A stretch of 64,000 bases of DNA from Mesorhizobium sophorae (GTDB taxonomy: Bacteria; Pseudomonadota; Alphaproteobacteria; Rhizobiales; Rhizobiaceae): contig NZ_NNRI01000017.1 in NCBI RefSeq assembly GCF_002270415.1, forward strand, positions 372,001-436,000, given 5' to 3'. The position numbers and the translations under genes were made by a program. Position 1 is the first letter of the stretch. Every line of letters starts with the position of its first letter. This document shows, in pieces, positions 34,425 to 44,942 of the stretch. The notes under the pieces are model-generated. The model was given only the letters and a program-made list of their open reading frames with translations, did no database searches and had not been told where the DNA came from.

Positions 34425-36042
34425 CCCGGTCCTTCTCCGTTCCCAGCCAGTGCGCCGCCATGATCAACGCGAGGCAGACCAGGCCGAGCAGCAGCGCCAG
34501 GCCGGCAGCGTCCTGCGTGCGGTAGCTGCCCATGCGCGCCAACAGAAGGTAAGGCAAGGTCTGCACGGAATCACTGCCGAACAGCGCGATGACGCCGAGA
34601 TCGCCGAGCGACAGCGCCATGGCGAAAGCAAAGGCGGTGGCGAGCGGCCGCCGCAGCGACGGCCAGTCGACCAGCATCAACCGGTTCCAGCCCGTGATTC
34701 CGAGCTGAGCACAGAGCCTTTCGTGACGCTCGCTCGCCGCATCATAGGCGGGACGGACAGCGCGCAGCGCGAACGGCATTGCCATCACCGCATTGACGGT
34801 GACGACCATGACCGGGGCGATGGCAAAGACATCGCCGACATGGCGCAGCAACAGGAACCAGCCGGCGCCGACGACGATCGGCGGCACGACGAGGACAAAA
34901 CCGGCGCCGGTATCGGCGGCGTGTTCGAGCATCGTCTTTGCGCCGGAGCGGCGGTTCAGCGCCAGCGCCCGGCGCGCCATGGTCAGCGCCAGCGACAGCG
35001 TCACGGAAAGCAGGGCCGACAGGAAGGCGAGCACCGCACTGGTCAGCGTCGCCTGCCGCACGACGGCCTCGCCGGCCAGCCGGCCGAGATCGGCGCCAAG
35101 CCCGGCCATTACCGTGGCCGCCATCGGTCCGACGACGAACAGCAACGCGAGCACGATGAGCACGACGTTCAGCAAGGTTTCTGTCCCATTGACGGAGAGG
35201 TAGCGGCGTGGCGCCACCGGCAGATTGGTGTCGCCGGCCACATTGGCGCCAAGCCGCGTCAGCGCCAGCACGACGACAAACGTCAAGGCAATCTGCAGCA
35301 AGGTCAGCGTGACGGCTCGAGCGGGATCGAAATCGAAGCGCAGCGTCTGGTAGATGCCGACCTCCAGCGTCGTCGCAGCCGGCCCGCCGCCGAGCGTCAG
35401 CACGATCGTGAAGGATGTGATGCAGAGCATGAACACAAGCCCGGCGACACCCGGCAACGCCGCACGCAGCGTTGGCCATTCGATCAGCCGGAACGCCGGC
35501 CGCGCGCCCATGCCGAGCTGGCTGGCCAACCGCCACTGATCGGCGGGAATGGTCTGCAATGCCTCGAGGAACAGCCGCACGCTGAGCGGCAGGTTGAAGA
35601 AGACATGCGCGACGAGGATGCCCGACAGGCCATAGATGCCCGGCCAGCTCCCACCGCCGATCACCGCGAACACGCCGGCGAAATAACCGGCACGGCCATA
35701 GAGAGCGAGAATGCCGAGTGCCGCGACGATCGCCGGCAGCGCCAACGGTACGGCGAACAGCTGCAGGATGAAGGTGCGGCCAGGGAAGCGCGGATGCCGC
35801 GACAGCGCGCGCGCCACCAACAGCGCCGGCCCGACCGAAAGCAGCGTCGAGAGTGCCGCTTGCCAGAGGGTGAAGCGAACGACGCGCAGCAGATAGGGAT
35901 CGAAGGCCGCCCAGGCACCGGAGAAGTCGTGAGCGCCTTCGAAAAGCAGCCCGGCAAACGCGCCGCCGATCAGCAGCGCGATGGCGGCGAGCGCGATGAT
36001 GCCGGCTGTGGTGCGGGGGTCAGCTGGATGGCGCGTGGGCAT
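34417..36042 (-). CDS. thiP: Thiamine ABC transporter permease
   Basis: A 541-residue permease with two fused six-helix domains, as in ThiP and the Fe3+ FbpB family. EAA loops are visible near ASQLGMGARPAFRLIEWPTL and CAQLGITGWNRLMLVDWPSL. Placed between thiB and thiQ, with a palindromic repeat in the 257-base gap after thiB. Function is assigned mainly from the operon and the riboswitch. Confidence 0.92.
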   Translation of the reverse strand: MPTRHPADPRTTAGIIALAAIALLIGGAFAGLLFEGAHDFSGAWAAFDPYLLRVVRFTLWQAALSTLLSVGPALLVARALSRHPRFPGRTFILQLFAVPLALPAIVAALGILALYGRAGYFAGVFAVIGGGSWPGIYGLSGILVAHVFFNLPLSVRLFLEALQTIPADQWRLASQLGMGARPAFRLIEWPTLRAALPGVAGLVFMLCITSFTIVLTLGGGPAATTLEVGIYQTLRFDFDPARAVTLTLLQIALTFVVVLALTRLGANVAGDTNLPVAPRRYLSVNGTETLLNVVLIVLALLFVVGPMAATVMAGLGADLGRLAGEAVVRQATLTSAVLAFLSALLSVTLSLALTMARRALALNRRSGAKTMLEHAADTGAGFVLVVPPIVVGAGWFLLLRHVGDVFAIAPVMVVTVNAVMAMPFALRAVRPAYDAASERHERLCAQLGITGWNRLMLVDWPSLRRPLATAFAFAMALSLGDLGVIALFGSDSVQTLPYLLLARMGSYRTQDAAGLALLLGLVCLALIMAAHWLGTEKDRDA

Positions 36043-36110
36043 GTCGCGCTACCCAACGCTGTCATGGGTGTCAATTGATTGAAATGCCTGGCTAAGGTCT
36101 AGTTCCCGCC

Positions 36111-36267
36111 CACCCCCCTCTGTCCTACCGGACATCTCCCCCGCAAGGGGGGCGATTGCTCGTTTCGCCACCCAGGCCATTTTCCAAAATGGCAGGAATG
36201 AGCGACGTGACAGAGCTGCCGATCTCCCTCCTTGCGGGGGAGATGGCCGGCAGGCCAGAGGGGGGTG
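36111..36267. repeat. 157-bp palindromic intergenic repeat within the thi operon
   Basis: Two arms of about 45 bases, nearly perfect inverted copies: the left begins CACCCCCCTCTGTCCTACCG and the right ends with its complement with about five changes. They flank a centre containing TGGCAGGAATGAGCGACGTG. This has the look of the RIME-like mosaic or palindromic elements dispersed in rhizobial genomes. It sits between the thiB stop and the thiP start, so transcripts would form a large hairpin. Confidence 0.75.
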
Positions 36268-36299
36268 ACTTGGCACAAACATATGGCGAAGCTTGAATC

Positions 36300-37298
36300 C
36301 TACTTGCTCATCGCCGCCAGCCATTCATCGACCCAGGCCTTGCGGTTGGCGGCGACCTCCTCGGGGCTGAACAGCAAGGTCTTGGTCGGCTTGACCAATT
36401 TGTCGAAGACCGGGTTGAGCGGCTTGTCGGTCTTACCGGCCGGGAACATCCAGTTGGTCTCGGGGATGGCATCCTGGAATTTCGGCCCAGTCATGAAAGC
36501 CAGGAACTTTTCCGCCAGCGGGTTTTTCGCCCCTGTCGTGGTGATGCCGGCAACCTCGATCTGCAGATATTCGCCCTCCTCGAACGACGCTGCCTGGTAG
36601 CGCTCGGTGTTCTCGGCGACCATGTGATAGGCCGGCGACGTCGTGTAGGACAGCACCATCGGCGCCTCGCCCTTGGTGAACAGGCCATAGGCCTCGCTCC
36701 AGCCGGGGGTCACGGTCAGCACTTTCGACTTGAGCTTGGCCCAAGCCTCCGGCGCCTTGTCGCCATAGACCGACTTCACCCACAACAGCAGGCCGAGACC
36801 CGGGGTCGAGGTGCGCGGATCCTGGATGACGATCTTGTCGTCGGCGCTGCCTTCGACCAGGTCCTTCAAGCTCTTCGGCGGGCTCTTCAGCTTTTCGGTG
36901 TCGTAGACGACGGCGAAATAGCCATAGTCGAAAGGAACGAAAGTATCGTCGCTCCAGCCGCCCGGCACATTGACGTCGGACACCGTGCCATGCGGCGCAA
37001 ACAGGCCCGTGGCCTTGGCATCGGCGGTGAGATTGGTGTCGAGGCCAAGCACTATGTCGGCCTTGGTCGATGCCCCTTCCAGCCTGACGCGGTTGAGCAG
37101 CGCGACGCCGTCAGCGACGGAGACGAACTCGACGTCGCAGCCGCACTCGCCCTCGAATTCCTTCTTCACCACGGGACCTGGACCCCAGTCGGCGGTGAAA
37201 CTCTCATAGGTGTAGACGGTGAGCTTGTCCTTGGCCAAGGCAGGTCCGGACAGGGCCACAACCATAGCTGAGGCAAGGGAGTAGAAAAGCGTGCGCAT
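36300..37298 (-). CDS. thiB: Thiamine-binding periplasmic protein
   Basis: A 332-residue substrate-binding protein. The signal peptide (LFYSLASAMVVALSGPALA) is followed by DKLTVYTYESFTADWGPGP, the ThiB hallmark, and later TWYTTSP-type and LEIEVAGITTTGAKNPLAEK-like segments typical of the family. First gene of thiBPQ. The open frame extends through the riboswitch to 37442, but the ATG at 37298, after AGGAGGCGCC, is the true start. Confidence 0.95.
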   Translation of the reverse strand: MRTLFYSLASAMVVALSGPALAKDKLTVYTYESFTADWGPGPVVKKEFEGECGCDVEFVSVADGVALLNRVRLEGASTKADIVLGLDTNLTADAKATGLFAPHGTVSDVNVPGGWSDDTFVPFDYGYFAVVYDTEKLKSPPKSLKDLVEGSADDKIVIQDPRTSTPGLGLLLWVKSVYGDKAPEAWAKLKSKVLTVTPGWSEAYGLFTKGEAPMVLSYTTSPAYHMVAENTERYQAASFEEGEYLQIEVAGITTTGAKNPLAEKFLAFMTGPKFQDAIPETNWMFPAGKTDKPLNPVFDKLVKPTKTLLFSPEEVAANRKAWVDEWLAAMSK

Positions 37299-37353
37299 CG
37301 GCGCCTCCTTCGTTCGAATTGAAAGGAATTGAGGCGCCGGACTGTCCGAAACG

Positions 37354-37450
37354 TCTAATCCCTCCGCCGGTACAAACCGGATCAGGTTCAGCGGGTTGGC
37401 GAGATTGCCTCTCAGCCGGTCCGCGAAGATCGCGTCCGGCACCCCGTTAG
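37354..37450 (-). promoter_or_regulatory. TPP riboswitch (THI box) upstream of thiB
   Basis: On the minus strand the conserved core reads GGGGTGCC, then GGCTGAGAGG, then CCGCTGAACCTGATCCGG and GGCGGAGGGATTA. This is the pyrimidine-sensor and pyrophosphate-sensor arrangement of the thiamine pyrophosphate aptamer. It ends 55 bases before thiB, whose ribosome binding site could be sequestered on TPP binding. It should shut down thiamine uptake when TPP is plentiful. Confidence 0.97.
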
Positions 37451-37544
37451 AGCGTTTCGAGACATAGGCCGGGCCGATCCCTCACGCAAGTGGCAGTTTG
37501 CCGGCCTTCCGTTTCCCGTGCCGGGCTGGTAAGGGCCACACGAT

Positions 37545-38189
37545 ATGAGCACATTCACCATCCTGCTTGGCGGCGACCTCATCCGCACGCCGCGGCTCGA
37601 CCAACAGGTCGAAGGCTCCCGCGTCATCGCCGCCGACGCCGGCATCGGCCATGCGCGTCTGCTGGGCCTTGTCCCGGAACTGTGGGTGGGTGATTTCGAT
37701 TCCGTGCCGGCCAACCTGCCGGATGACCTCGCCGCCGTGCCCCGCCGGACCTTTCCGACGGAGAAGGACCAGACCGATGGCGAACTGGCGGTCGCCGCCG
37801 CATTGGAGCGCGGCGCGACCAGCCTGGTGCTCGCCGGCGCATTCGGCGGCAAGCGCGCCGACCACGCCTTCCTGCATCTGGCACTTGCCCTGCGGCTGGC
37901 CGAAGCCGGAACAGAGATAGTTTTGACCAGTGGCGCCCAGGAAGGCGTTCCACTGCTGCAAGGGAAAGCCAGCTTCGACTTTGCCGACCGCACGTTGTTT
38001 TCGGTGCTCGGCTTTTGCGATCTTTCCGGCCTGACCGTCACCGGCGCCAAATGGCCGCTCGACCGCGTCCAGGTGGCGTTCGGCTCGTCATTGACCATCT
38101 CCAACGAGGTCAAGGGCCGCCTCGAAATCACACTCGGCCAGGGCCGCGCGCTGTTGCTCGCCCACCCTTATCCACTACCTGAAAGCTGA
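37545..38189 (+). CDS. Thiamine pyrophosphokinase
   Basis: A 214-residue kinase that transfers pyrophosphate from ATP to thiamine to make TPP. Family motifs are WVGDFDSVP and FPTEKDQTDGELA, plus GAFGGKRADHAFLHL. It is divergent from the riboswitch-thiBPQ operon, and together they form a thiamine salvage unit. The riboswitch is on the opposite strand, so this gene is not under its control. The ABC-F gene begins one base after its stop. Confidence 0.93.
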   Translation: MSTFTILLGGDLIRTPRLDQQVEGSRVIAADAGIGHARLLGLVPELWVGDFDSVPANLPDDLAAVPRRTFPTEKDQTDGELAVAAALERGATSLVLAGAFGGKRADHAFLHLALALRLAEAGTEIVLTSGAQEGVPLLQGKASFDFADRTLFSVLGFCDLSGLTVTGAKWPLDRVQVAFGSSLTISNEVKGRLEITLGQGRALLLAHPYPLPES

Positions 38190-38190
38190 T

Positions 38191-40011
38191 ATGGCCCCGC
38201 CCCTTCTCAATCTCGACGGGATAAAACTGACCTTCGGTGGCACGCCGCTGCTCGATGGCGCCGCCTTGACCGCCTCGGCCGGCGACAAGATCGCGCTGGT
38301 CGGCCGCAACGGATCGGGCAAGTCGACACTGCTGAAGATCGCCGCCGGCTTGATCGAGCCACAGGACGGCGAGGTATTCCGGCAGCCTTCGGCGACAATC
38401 CGCTATTTGCCGCAGATGCCCGACATGGAGGGTTTTGCGACGGTGCGCGCCTATGTCGAGGCCGGGCTCGGACCTGCCGACGATCCATACCGCGCCAGCT
38501 ATCTCATGGAGCATCTCGGCCTGTCGGGCGAGGAGCGGCCGAACGATCTTTCCGGCGGTGAGGCCAGGCGCGCGGCACTCGCCCGCGTCATGGCGCCGGA
38601 GCCCGATATTCTGCTGCTTGATGAGCCGACCAACCATCTCGATCTCTCGGTGATCGAATGGTTGGAAGAAGAGCTCGTCCGCACCTCCTCGGCACTCGTC
38701 GTCATCTCGCACGACCGCCGTTTCCTCGAGCGCGTATCGCGCGCCACCGTCTGGCTCGACCGCGGCCAGACCCGCAGGCTGGACAAGGGCTTTGGCCATT
38801 TCGAGGAATGGCGCGACCTCGTGCTGGAGGAGGAAGAGCGCGAACAGCACAAGCTCGGCCGCCAGATCGTGCGCGAGGAGCACTGGCTGCGCTACGGCGT
38901 GACGGCGCGGCGCAAGCGCAACATGCGCCGCCTTGGCGAATTGCAGACCATGCGCCAGCGTTTTCGTGGCCATCGCGGCGCCGAAGGCTCGGCAACCATG
39001 GTGGCGAGCGACGCCGCCGAATCCGGCAAGCTGGTGATCGAGGCGAAAAACATCGAGAAGAGCTTCGGCGACCTCACCGTGGTTAGGGCATTCTCGACCC
39101 GCATCCAGCGCGGCGATCGCGTCGGCCTCGTCGGGCCGAACGGCGCCGGCAAGACGACGCTGCTGAAGATGCTGACCGGTGAGTTGAAGCCCGATGCCGG
39201 CTCGGTGCGGCTCGGCACCAATCTGGAGATCGCCACGCTCGACCAGAAGCGCGAAGCAGTCGATCCACAGGAGACGCTGGCGCAATATCTCACCGACGGA
39301 CGCGGCGAGAACCTCGTCATCAATGGCGAGCAGCGCCATGTCGTCTCCTACATGAAGGATTTCCTGTTCAAGGCCGAGCAGGCACGCACGCCGGTGCGCG
39401 AGCTTTCCGGTGGCGAACGGGCGCGGCTCTTGCTGGCGCGCGTGCTGGCGCGGCCGGCAAACCTTCTGGTGCTCGATGAGCCGACCAACGATCTCGACAT
39501 GGAGACGCTGGAATTGCTGCAGGAACTGGTTGCCGGCTTTGCCGGCACCGTCATCCTGGTCAGCCACGACCGCGATTTCCTCGACCGCACCGTAACCAGC
39601 ATCATTGCGCCGGACGGCGGCGGCCGCTGGATCGAATATGCCGGCGGCTATTCGGACATGCTGGCGCAGCGCGGCGGCACCAGGCTAGACGATCGCAAGG
39701 CGCGGGTGAAAGCCGAAGCCGGCGAAGCCACGGCGGCAACCAAAAATGAAGCCGCCGCGCCAAAGGGGCCGGCGAAGAAGCTGTCGTTCAAGCAGAAATT
39801 CGCGCTGGAAACCCTGCCCAAGAAAATCGAAGCCGTGATGGCGTCGATCTCGAGGCTTGAGAACAACATCGCCGATCCGGCCTATTACGAGCGCGATCCG
39901 GCCTCGTTCCAGAAGACCATTGCCGCCCTCGACAAGGAGCGCGCGACGCTGGCCGCATTGGAGGAAGAGTGGCTGGAACTGGAGATGCTGCGCGAGGAGA
40001 TGGAAGGGTGA
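38191..40011 (+). CDS. ABC-F family ATPase (Uup-like)
   Basis: A 606-residue cytoplasmic protein with two ABC domains and no membrane segment. Walker A motifs are GRNGSGKSTLL and GPNGAGKTTLL, and signatures DLSGGEARRAALARV and ELSGGERARLLLARV. The ABC-F linker region lies between, and a C-terminal coiled coil (LPKKIEAVMASISRLENNI) follows from about residue 530. ABC-F proteins act on the ribosome; Uup types also affect DNA-transposition phenotypes. It starts one base after the thiamine kinase gene. Confidence 0.93.
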   Translation: MAPPLLNLDGIKLTFGGTPLLDGAALTASAGDKIALVGRNGSGKSTLLKIAAGLIEPQDGEVFRQPSATIRYLPQMPDMEGFATVRAYVEAGLGPADDPYRASYLMEHLGLSGEERPNDLSGGEARRAALARVMAPEPDILLLDEPTNHLDLSVIEWLEEELVRTSSALVVISHDRRFLERVSRATVWLDRGQTRRLDKGFGHFEEWRDLVLEEEEREQHKLGRQIVREEHWLRYGVTARRKRNMRRLGELQTMRQRFRGHRGAEGSATMVASDAAESGKLVIEAKNIEKSFGDLTVVRAFSTRIQRGDRVGLVGPNGAGKTTLLKMLTGELKPDAGSVRLGTNLEIATLDQKREAVDPQETLAQYLTDGRGENLVINGEQRHVVSYMKDFLFKAEQARTPVRELSGGERARLLLARVLARPANLLVLDEPTNDLDMETLELLQELVAGFAGTVILVSHDRDFLDRTVTSIIAPDGGGRWIEYAGGYSDMLAQRGGTRLDDRKARVKAEAGEATAATKNEAAAPKGPAKKLSFKQKFALETLPKKIEAVMASISRLENNIADPAYYERDPASFQKTIAALDKERATLAALEEEWLELEMLREEMEG

Positions 40012-40105
40012 GGAGCGTTCGGCCGCAGGCCGATCAATCGACAACGATTTGTCGATTGAAGTGACGAACGCCCGGAGCCATTACGCGCATACTGTGGAGG
40101 CTACT

Positions 40106-40348
40106 ATGCGCAAGAATGCCTTGAATGCGATCCGAAAGCCAGCAAATCTGTCGATCGATTCGAACCTCATGAAGGAAGCCAAGGGCCTTGACGTGAATGT
40201 CTCGCGCGCCGCGGAGGCTGGCATCGCGGAAGCGGTGGCGGCCGAAAAAACACGGCTGTGGAAACTTGAGAATCGCGCCACCATGGATGCGTGGAACGAC
40301 TATGTCGAAAAACACGGCATCCCGCTGGAAGACTCGCGGCAGTTCTGA
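40106..40348 (+). CDS. ccdA: CcdA-family antitoxin
   Basis: An 80-residue type II antitoxin. The N-terminal ribbon-helix-helix segment (KPANLSIDSNLMKEAKGLDV) binds DNA, and the C-terminal part (RLWKLENRATMDAWNDYVEK) is the CcdB-neutralising tail. GGAGG lies five bases before the ATG. Its TGA overlaps the ATG of ccdB (TGATG), the usual coupled arrangement. Apparently intact, although its partner toxin is frameshifted. Confidence 0.92.
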   Translation: MRKNALNAIRKPANLSIDSNLMKEAKGLDVNVSRAAEAGIAEAVAAEKTRLWKLENRATMDAWNDYVEKHGIPLEDSRQF

Positions 40349-40646
40349 TGGCACGTTTCGATGTCTTCGCGGGGCGCATCGAAGACAGCTATTTGCTCGA
40401 CGTTCAATCCGACTTGCTCGACAATTTCAAAACACGGGTGGTGGTTCCGCTTCTACCGGTCGCAACTGCGCCGCCGCCGATGCGAGAGCTCCATCCCACC
40501 TTCGAAATCAACGGGCGAAAACTGGTCATGCCACCCATCTGATCGCAACCGTGGCTGCCAGCGAATTGGGTGATAGTCGACTGAACCTGGCGAAGCAGCA
40601 CGACGTCATCGTCGCCGCGCTCGACATGCTGTTCCAGGGCTTTTGA
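40348..40646 (+). pseudogene. ccdB: CcdB-family toxin, frameshifted
   Basis: The reading frame from 40348 gives a CcdB N-terminus (ARFDVFAGRIEDSYLLDVQS and RVVVPLLPV) but stops at 40542 after 64 residues. The remaining third continues in another frame (THLIATVAASELGDSRLNLA to LDMLFQGF) to a stop at 40646. The break lies at about 40528-40535, where ATGCCACCC would read on if it were ATGGCCACCC, i.e. one base lost. CcdB poisons DNA gyrase and needs its C-terminus, so this copy is probably inactive, unless the lost base is a sequencing error. Confidence 0.85.
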
Positions 40647-40675
40647 GACAGCGGCCGCCACGCCCGACGCCCTGC

Positions 40676-42391
40676 TCAGCCCGCCGTCTTCGCCTGCCAG
40701 GCCTTGATCGCCTCGTCGAACACCTTCTCGCCGGGAATGCCCTTTTCCATGGTCAGCAGCGCCCGCCGTCCGGTCTTGTAGACGACCGGCACATCGATCC
40801 AGTCCTGCCCGCGTAGCAAGGTCATGTTGGCGTCCTCATCGGCCTTGGTGTCGTTGAGCGCAACGAGGAAGAAACCGTCGGCGATCTTGGCCGGAATGCC
40901 GATCAACGGGCTGCCGGCATCTTGCTCCGAACTCTTCATCGCGACGCGCAAGATGTTGTCGACACCGCCGCCTTCGAAGCCGTCGGGCGTCAGGAAGATC
41001 ATCTCGATGATATGGCTGGCCGGCAATGTCTGGTCGGTGTTGCGACGGATGGTCATGCGCAACTGGATGTCCTTGCCGGGAATGGTTGCCTCAGCACGGA
41101 TCGCCGGTTCCGGCGGCAGGTCACCACCGGGCGATTCCTGCACCAGCGACCAGACGATGCTGCCGGGCTCCGCCGAACCCTGGGCGGTGCTGGTGCGCTC
41201 CTCATAGAAGATTGCCTTCTGGCCCACCGGCAACGCGGTTTCCGCAGGCGCGGCCGCCGGTGCGGCTGCCGGCGCCGCCGGCGCGGCGCCTGCCGGTGCT
41301 GGCGGCGGTGCTGCTGCCGGTGTTGGCGGCGTGGCGGCTGCCGGTGCTGGCGGCGTGGCGGCTGCAGCCGGCGCCGCAGGTGCGGCCTCCGCTGCAGGAG
41401 GCGTCGCCGGTGCCGTACCGGGTGGCGGCGTTGTGGCGGGTGCGGCCGCTGGCGGAGTGGCGGCAGCCGGTGCAGAAACCGCTGGCGCGTTCGTCGCCGA
41501 GGGCGGCGTGGTCAGTGCGGCGACCGATTCGCCTTCGCCGATGCCGCTCTGTCCGCCGGCCGGGCCGGGGTCGACTTCGCTGCCCTGCGGCGTCAGCCGC
41601 TGGGTGAATTTCGGGGCTTCGCTTTCGGTGCCGCCGGCCGCGGGTGCTGGCGGCGCTGCCGCGGCATCTGTTGCCGGCTTGGCCGGCGCCGGCTTCACCG
41701 GTTCCGTCTTCACGACCTTGGTGCTGCCGTCGAGCCCCAGCATCTTGCCGAAGGCGTCCTTGTTCAGCCAGATGCCATAGCCACCACCGGCAACGACCAG
41801 CAAGGCGACGACTATAGCGATCAAGCCGCCATAGCTGCGCCTGCGTTCGGCGGGCCTGAGGCGCTGGAAAGTGTCCGACACCGGCTCTTCGTTGCTTGAA
41901 AAGACATCGACCCCGTCGTCCTCGGCCTCCTCGCTGTCCATTCCCGGAAGGGGCGTTTCTGTGCGAGCAGAAGGCGCTGGCGTCGGCTTTTGCCAGCTTG
42001 GCTCGACCTTGGCTGCAGGTGGTGGCGCCGGTCGATAAGGTTCCGGCTTGGCCGCGGGCGGTGCCGGCCAGGTTGGTTCTTCCTTCGCCGGTTGCCGTGC
42101 ATGGCTCGGCTGGTTCTTGTTGCGGTCGATCGAGGAAAAGATGTGTTCCAGTTCCGCAAGCGGATCAGTGTCTGGCGCGCTCTTGGCGTAGTCCCGCTCG
42201 ACGCTGGCGACAGCGTCTTCCAGCGAGCGCTTCTGCTTGGCTATGACCTCGGCAGACAGCGGCGGCGAAAATTCCGCAAGCCTCTTTTCGAGTGCGGTAC
42301 GCGCACCGTCATAGATCCGCTTGCGCGTATCGAGTCCCGGCTCGCCGTGCTTGTCGAGCTGCCTTTTCAGAACAGAAACGAAATCTGCCAT
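40676..42391 (-). CDS. Ala/Pro-rich single-pass membrane protein of unknown function
   Basis: A 571-residue protein, not assigned to a named family. Residues 1-70 are a helical cytoplasmic domain (ADFVSVLKRQLDKHGEPGLD). One transmembrane helix follows a basic stretch near residue 195 (LIAIVVALLVVAGGGYGIW). A long Ala/Pro-rich linker runs to about residue 385, and a folded C-terminal domain (AIFYEERTSTAQGSAEPGSI, later GQDWIDVPVVYKTGRR) ends the protein. It lies 75 bases downstream of purA on the same strand. The linker repeats could make the length vary between strains. Confidence 0.7.
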   Translation of the reverse strand: MADFVSVLKRQLDKHGEPGLDTRKRIYDGARTALEKRLAEFSPPLSAEVIAKQKRSLEDAVASVERDYAKSAPDTDPLAELEHIFSSIDRNKNQPSHARQPAKEEPTWPAPPAAKPEPYRPAPPPAAKVEPSWQKPTPAPSARTETPLPGMDSEEAEDDGVDVFSSNEEPVSDTFQRLRPAERRRSYGGLIAIVVALLVVAGGGYGIWLNKDAFGKMLGLDGSTKVVKTEPVKPAPAKPATDAAAAPPAPAAGGTESEAPKFTQRLTPQGSEVDPGPAGGQSGIGEGESVAALTTPPSATNAPAVSAPAAATPPAAAPATTPPPGTAPATPPAAEAAPAAPAAAATPPAPAAATPPTPAAAPPPAPAGAAPAAPAAAPAAAPAETALPVGQKAIFYEERTSTAQGSAEPGSIVWSLVQESPGGDLPPEPAIRAEATIPGKDIQLRMTIRRNTDQTLPASHIIEMIFLTPDGFEGGGVDNILRVAMKSSEQDAGSPLIGIPAKIADGFFLVALNDTKADEDANMTLLRGQDWIDVPVVYKTGRRALLTMEKGIPGEKVFDEAIKAWQAKTAG

Positions 42392-42465
42392 GCTTCGGTC
42401 GACCTGTATTTTGCTCCCGGGCCGGCCCCCGCAAATCGGCCGCGATGCCCGGAAAGGCTGAGAAA

Positions 42466-43764
<1,299 letters not shown>

Positions 43765-43976
43765 GTTTCTTTTCCCTTGAGACGCCGCCGAGCGGCTTGA
43801 ATATGGTTCGAAACGACAGGCCTCTATAACGTCAAGACCTCGTGAGCGCGACCTTTCTTTGCCGCCAAAATTGCGCTGAGGCACAACAATTTTCGGCTTT
43901 GACATCATTTACTTGGGCAGACGGGGCAGTAGGCCGGCAAACACCGCAGCTCACCTCCGGCGGCCGGAATCCCGCC

Positions 43977-44885
43977 ATGCATCGTCACGCCTACATATTC
44001 CTGCTGCTCACCACCTTGCTGTGGGGCGGCAACTCGGTGGCCGGCAAGCTGGCGGTCGATCACGTTTCGCCGATGACACTCGTCTTCCTGCGCTGGGTGC
44101 TGGCCGTGGCGATCTTGCTGCCGATCGGCCTTCAGACGATCCGCAAGGACTGGCCGGTGGTGCGCAAGCACTGGCTCGTGCTGGCGGCCCTTGGCGCCAG
44201 CGGCTTCACCTTGTTCAACACGATCTTCTACACCGCGCTCAACTACACGACGGCCATCAACGTCTCGATCGAACAGGCGGCGATGCCGATCCTGATCATC
44301 GTCGCCAATTTCGTCTTCTTCCGCTTGCGCGTGAACGGGGCGCAGATTGTCGGCGTCGTGCTGACCATCGCCGGCGTGGTCCTGACCGCCTGCCACGGCG
44401 ACCCGCGCCGGCTGTTGACGCTGGAGCTTAATTTCGGCGACGCCATCATGCTGGTCGCGGTGTTTCTCTACAGCGGCTATTCGGTCGGGCTGCGGCTGAA
44501 GCCGGTAATGCACTGGCAGAGCCTGATGCTGGCCCTGTCGGTTGCCGCACTTGTCACCTCGCTGCCCTTCTTCCTGTGGGAGATCGCCGCCGGCAAGGTT
44601 ATCGTGCCCGATGCGCGCGGCTGGTCGGTCATCGTCTATACCGCGGTCGGCGCCTCGGCCATCTCGCAGATCTTCTACATCAGGGGCAACGAACTGATCG
44701 GCGCCAACCGCGCCGGCCTGTTCATCAACCTGGTACCGATCTTCGGCACGCTGCTTTCGGTGCTGATCGTCGGCGAGACATTCCGGCTCTACCAGGCGCT
44801 GGCTCTGGTGCTTGTGGTGGGCGGCATCGGGCTTGCCGAATACAGCGGGCGCAAGGCAGCGCTGGGGTCGGCCAGGCCACGCTGA
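43977..44885 (+). CDS. EamA/DMT-family transporter
   Basis: A 302-residue inner-membrane protein with ten predicted helices and two EamA repeats (start IFLLLTTLLWGGNSVAGKLA; second half FGDAIMLVAVFLYSGYSVGL). These exporters carry metabolites or amino acids; the substrate is unknown. The ATG at 43977 begins directly before helix 1, so the longer open frame from 43842 is not used. Divergent from purA and convergent with serA. Confidence 0.9.
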   Translation: MHRHAYIFLLLTTLLWGGNSVAGKLAVDHVSPMTLVFLRWVLAVAILLPIGLQTIRKDWPVVRKHWLVLAALGASGFTLFNTIFYTALNYTTAINVSIEQAAMPILIIVANFVFFRLRVNGAQIVGVVLTIAGVVLTACHGDPRRLLTLELNFGDAIMLVAVFLYSGYSVGLRLKPVMHWQSLMLALSVAALVTSLPFFLWEIAAGKVIVPDARGWSVIVYTAVGASAISQIFYIRGNELIGANRAGLFINLVPIFGTLLSVLIVGETFRLYQALALVLVVGGIGLAEYSGRKAALGSARPR

Positions 44886-44890
44886 ACAGA

Positions 44891-44917
44891 CGAAAGGCGC
44901 GGACCAGCCGCGCCTTT
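44891..44917. terminator. Bidirectional terminator between EamA gene and serA
   Basis: A perfect 11-base stem (GAAAGGCGCGG and complement) with loop ACCAG, lying between the convergent stops. A/T-rich outer ends allow use in both directions. Confidence 0.85.
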
Positions 44918-44942
44918 CGATCTTTCGCAACAGGTCGCGGCG

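Noticed and set aside
34450..36078. Long plus-strand frame opposite thiP
   Set aside because: Antisense shadow; the thiP frame has clear permease helices and operon context.
37299..37442. Start of thiB at 37442
   Set aside because: That stretch is the TPP riboswitch read in frame; the signal peptide and ribosome binding site place the start at 37298.
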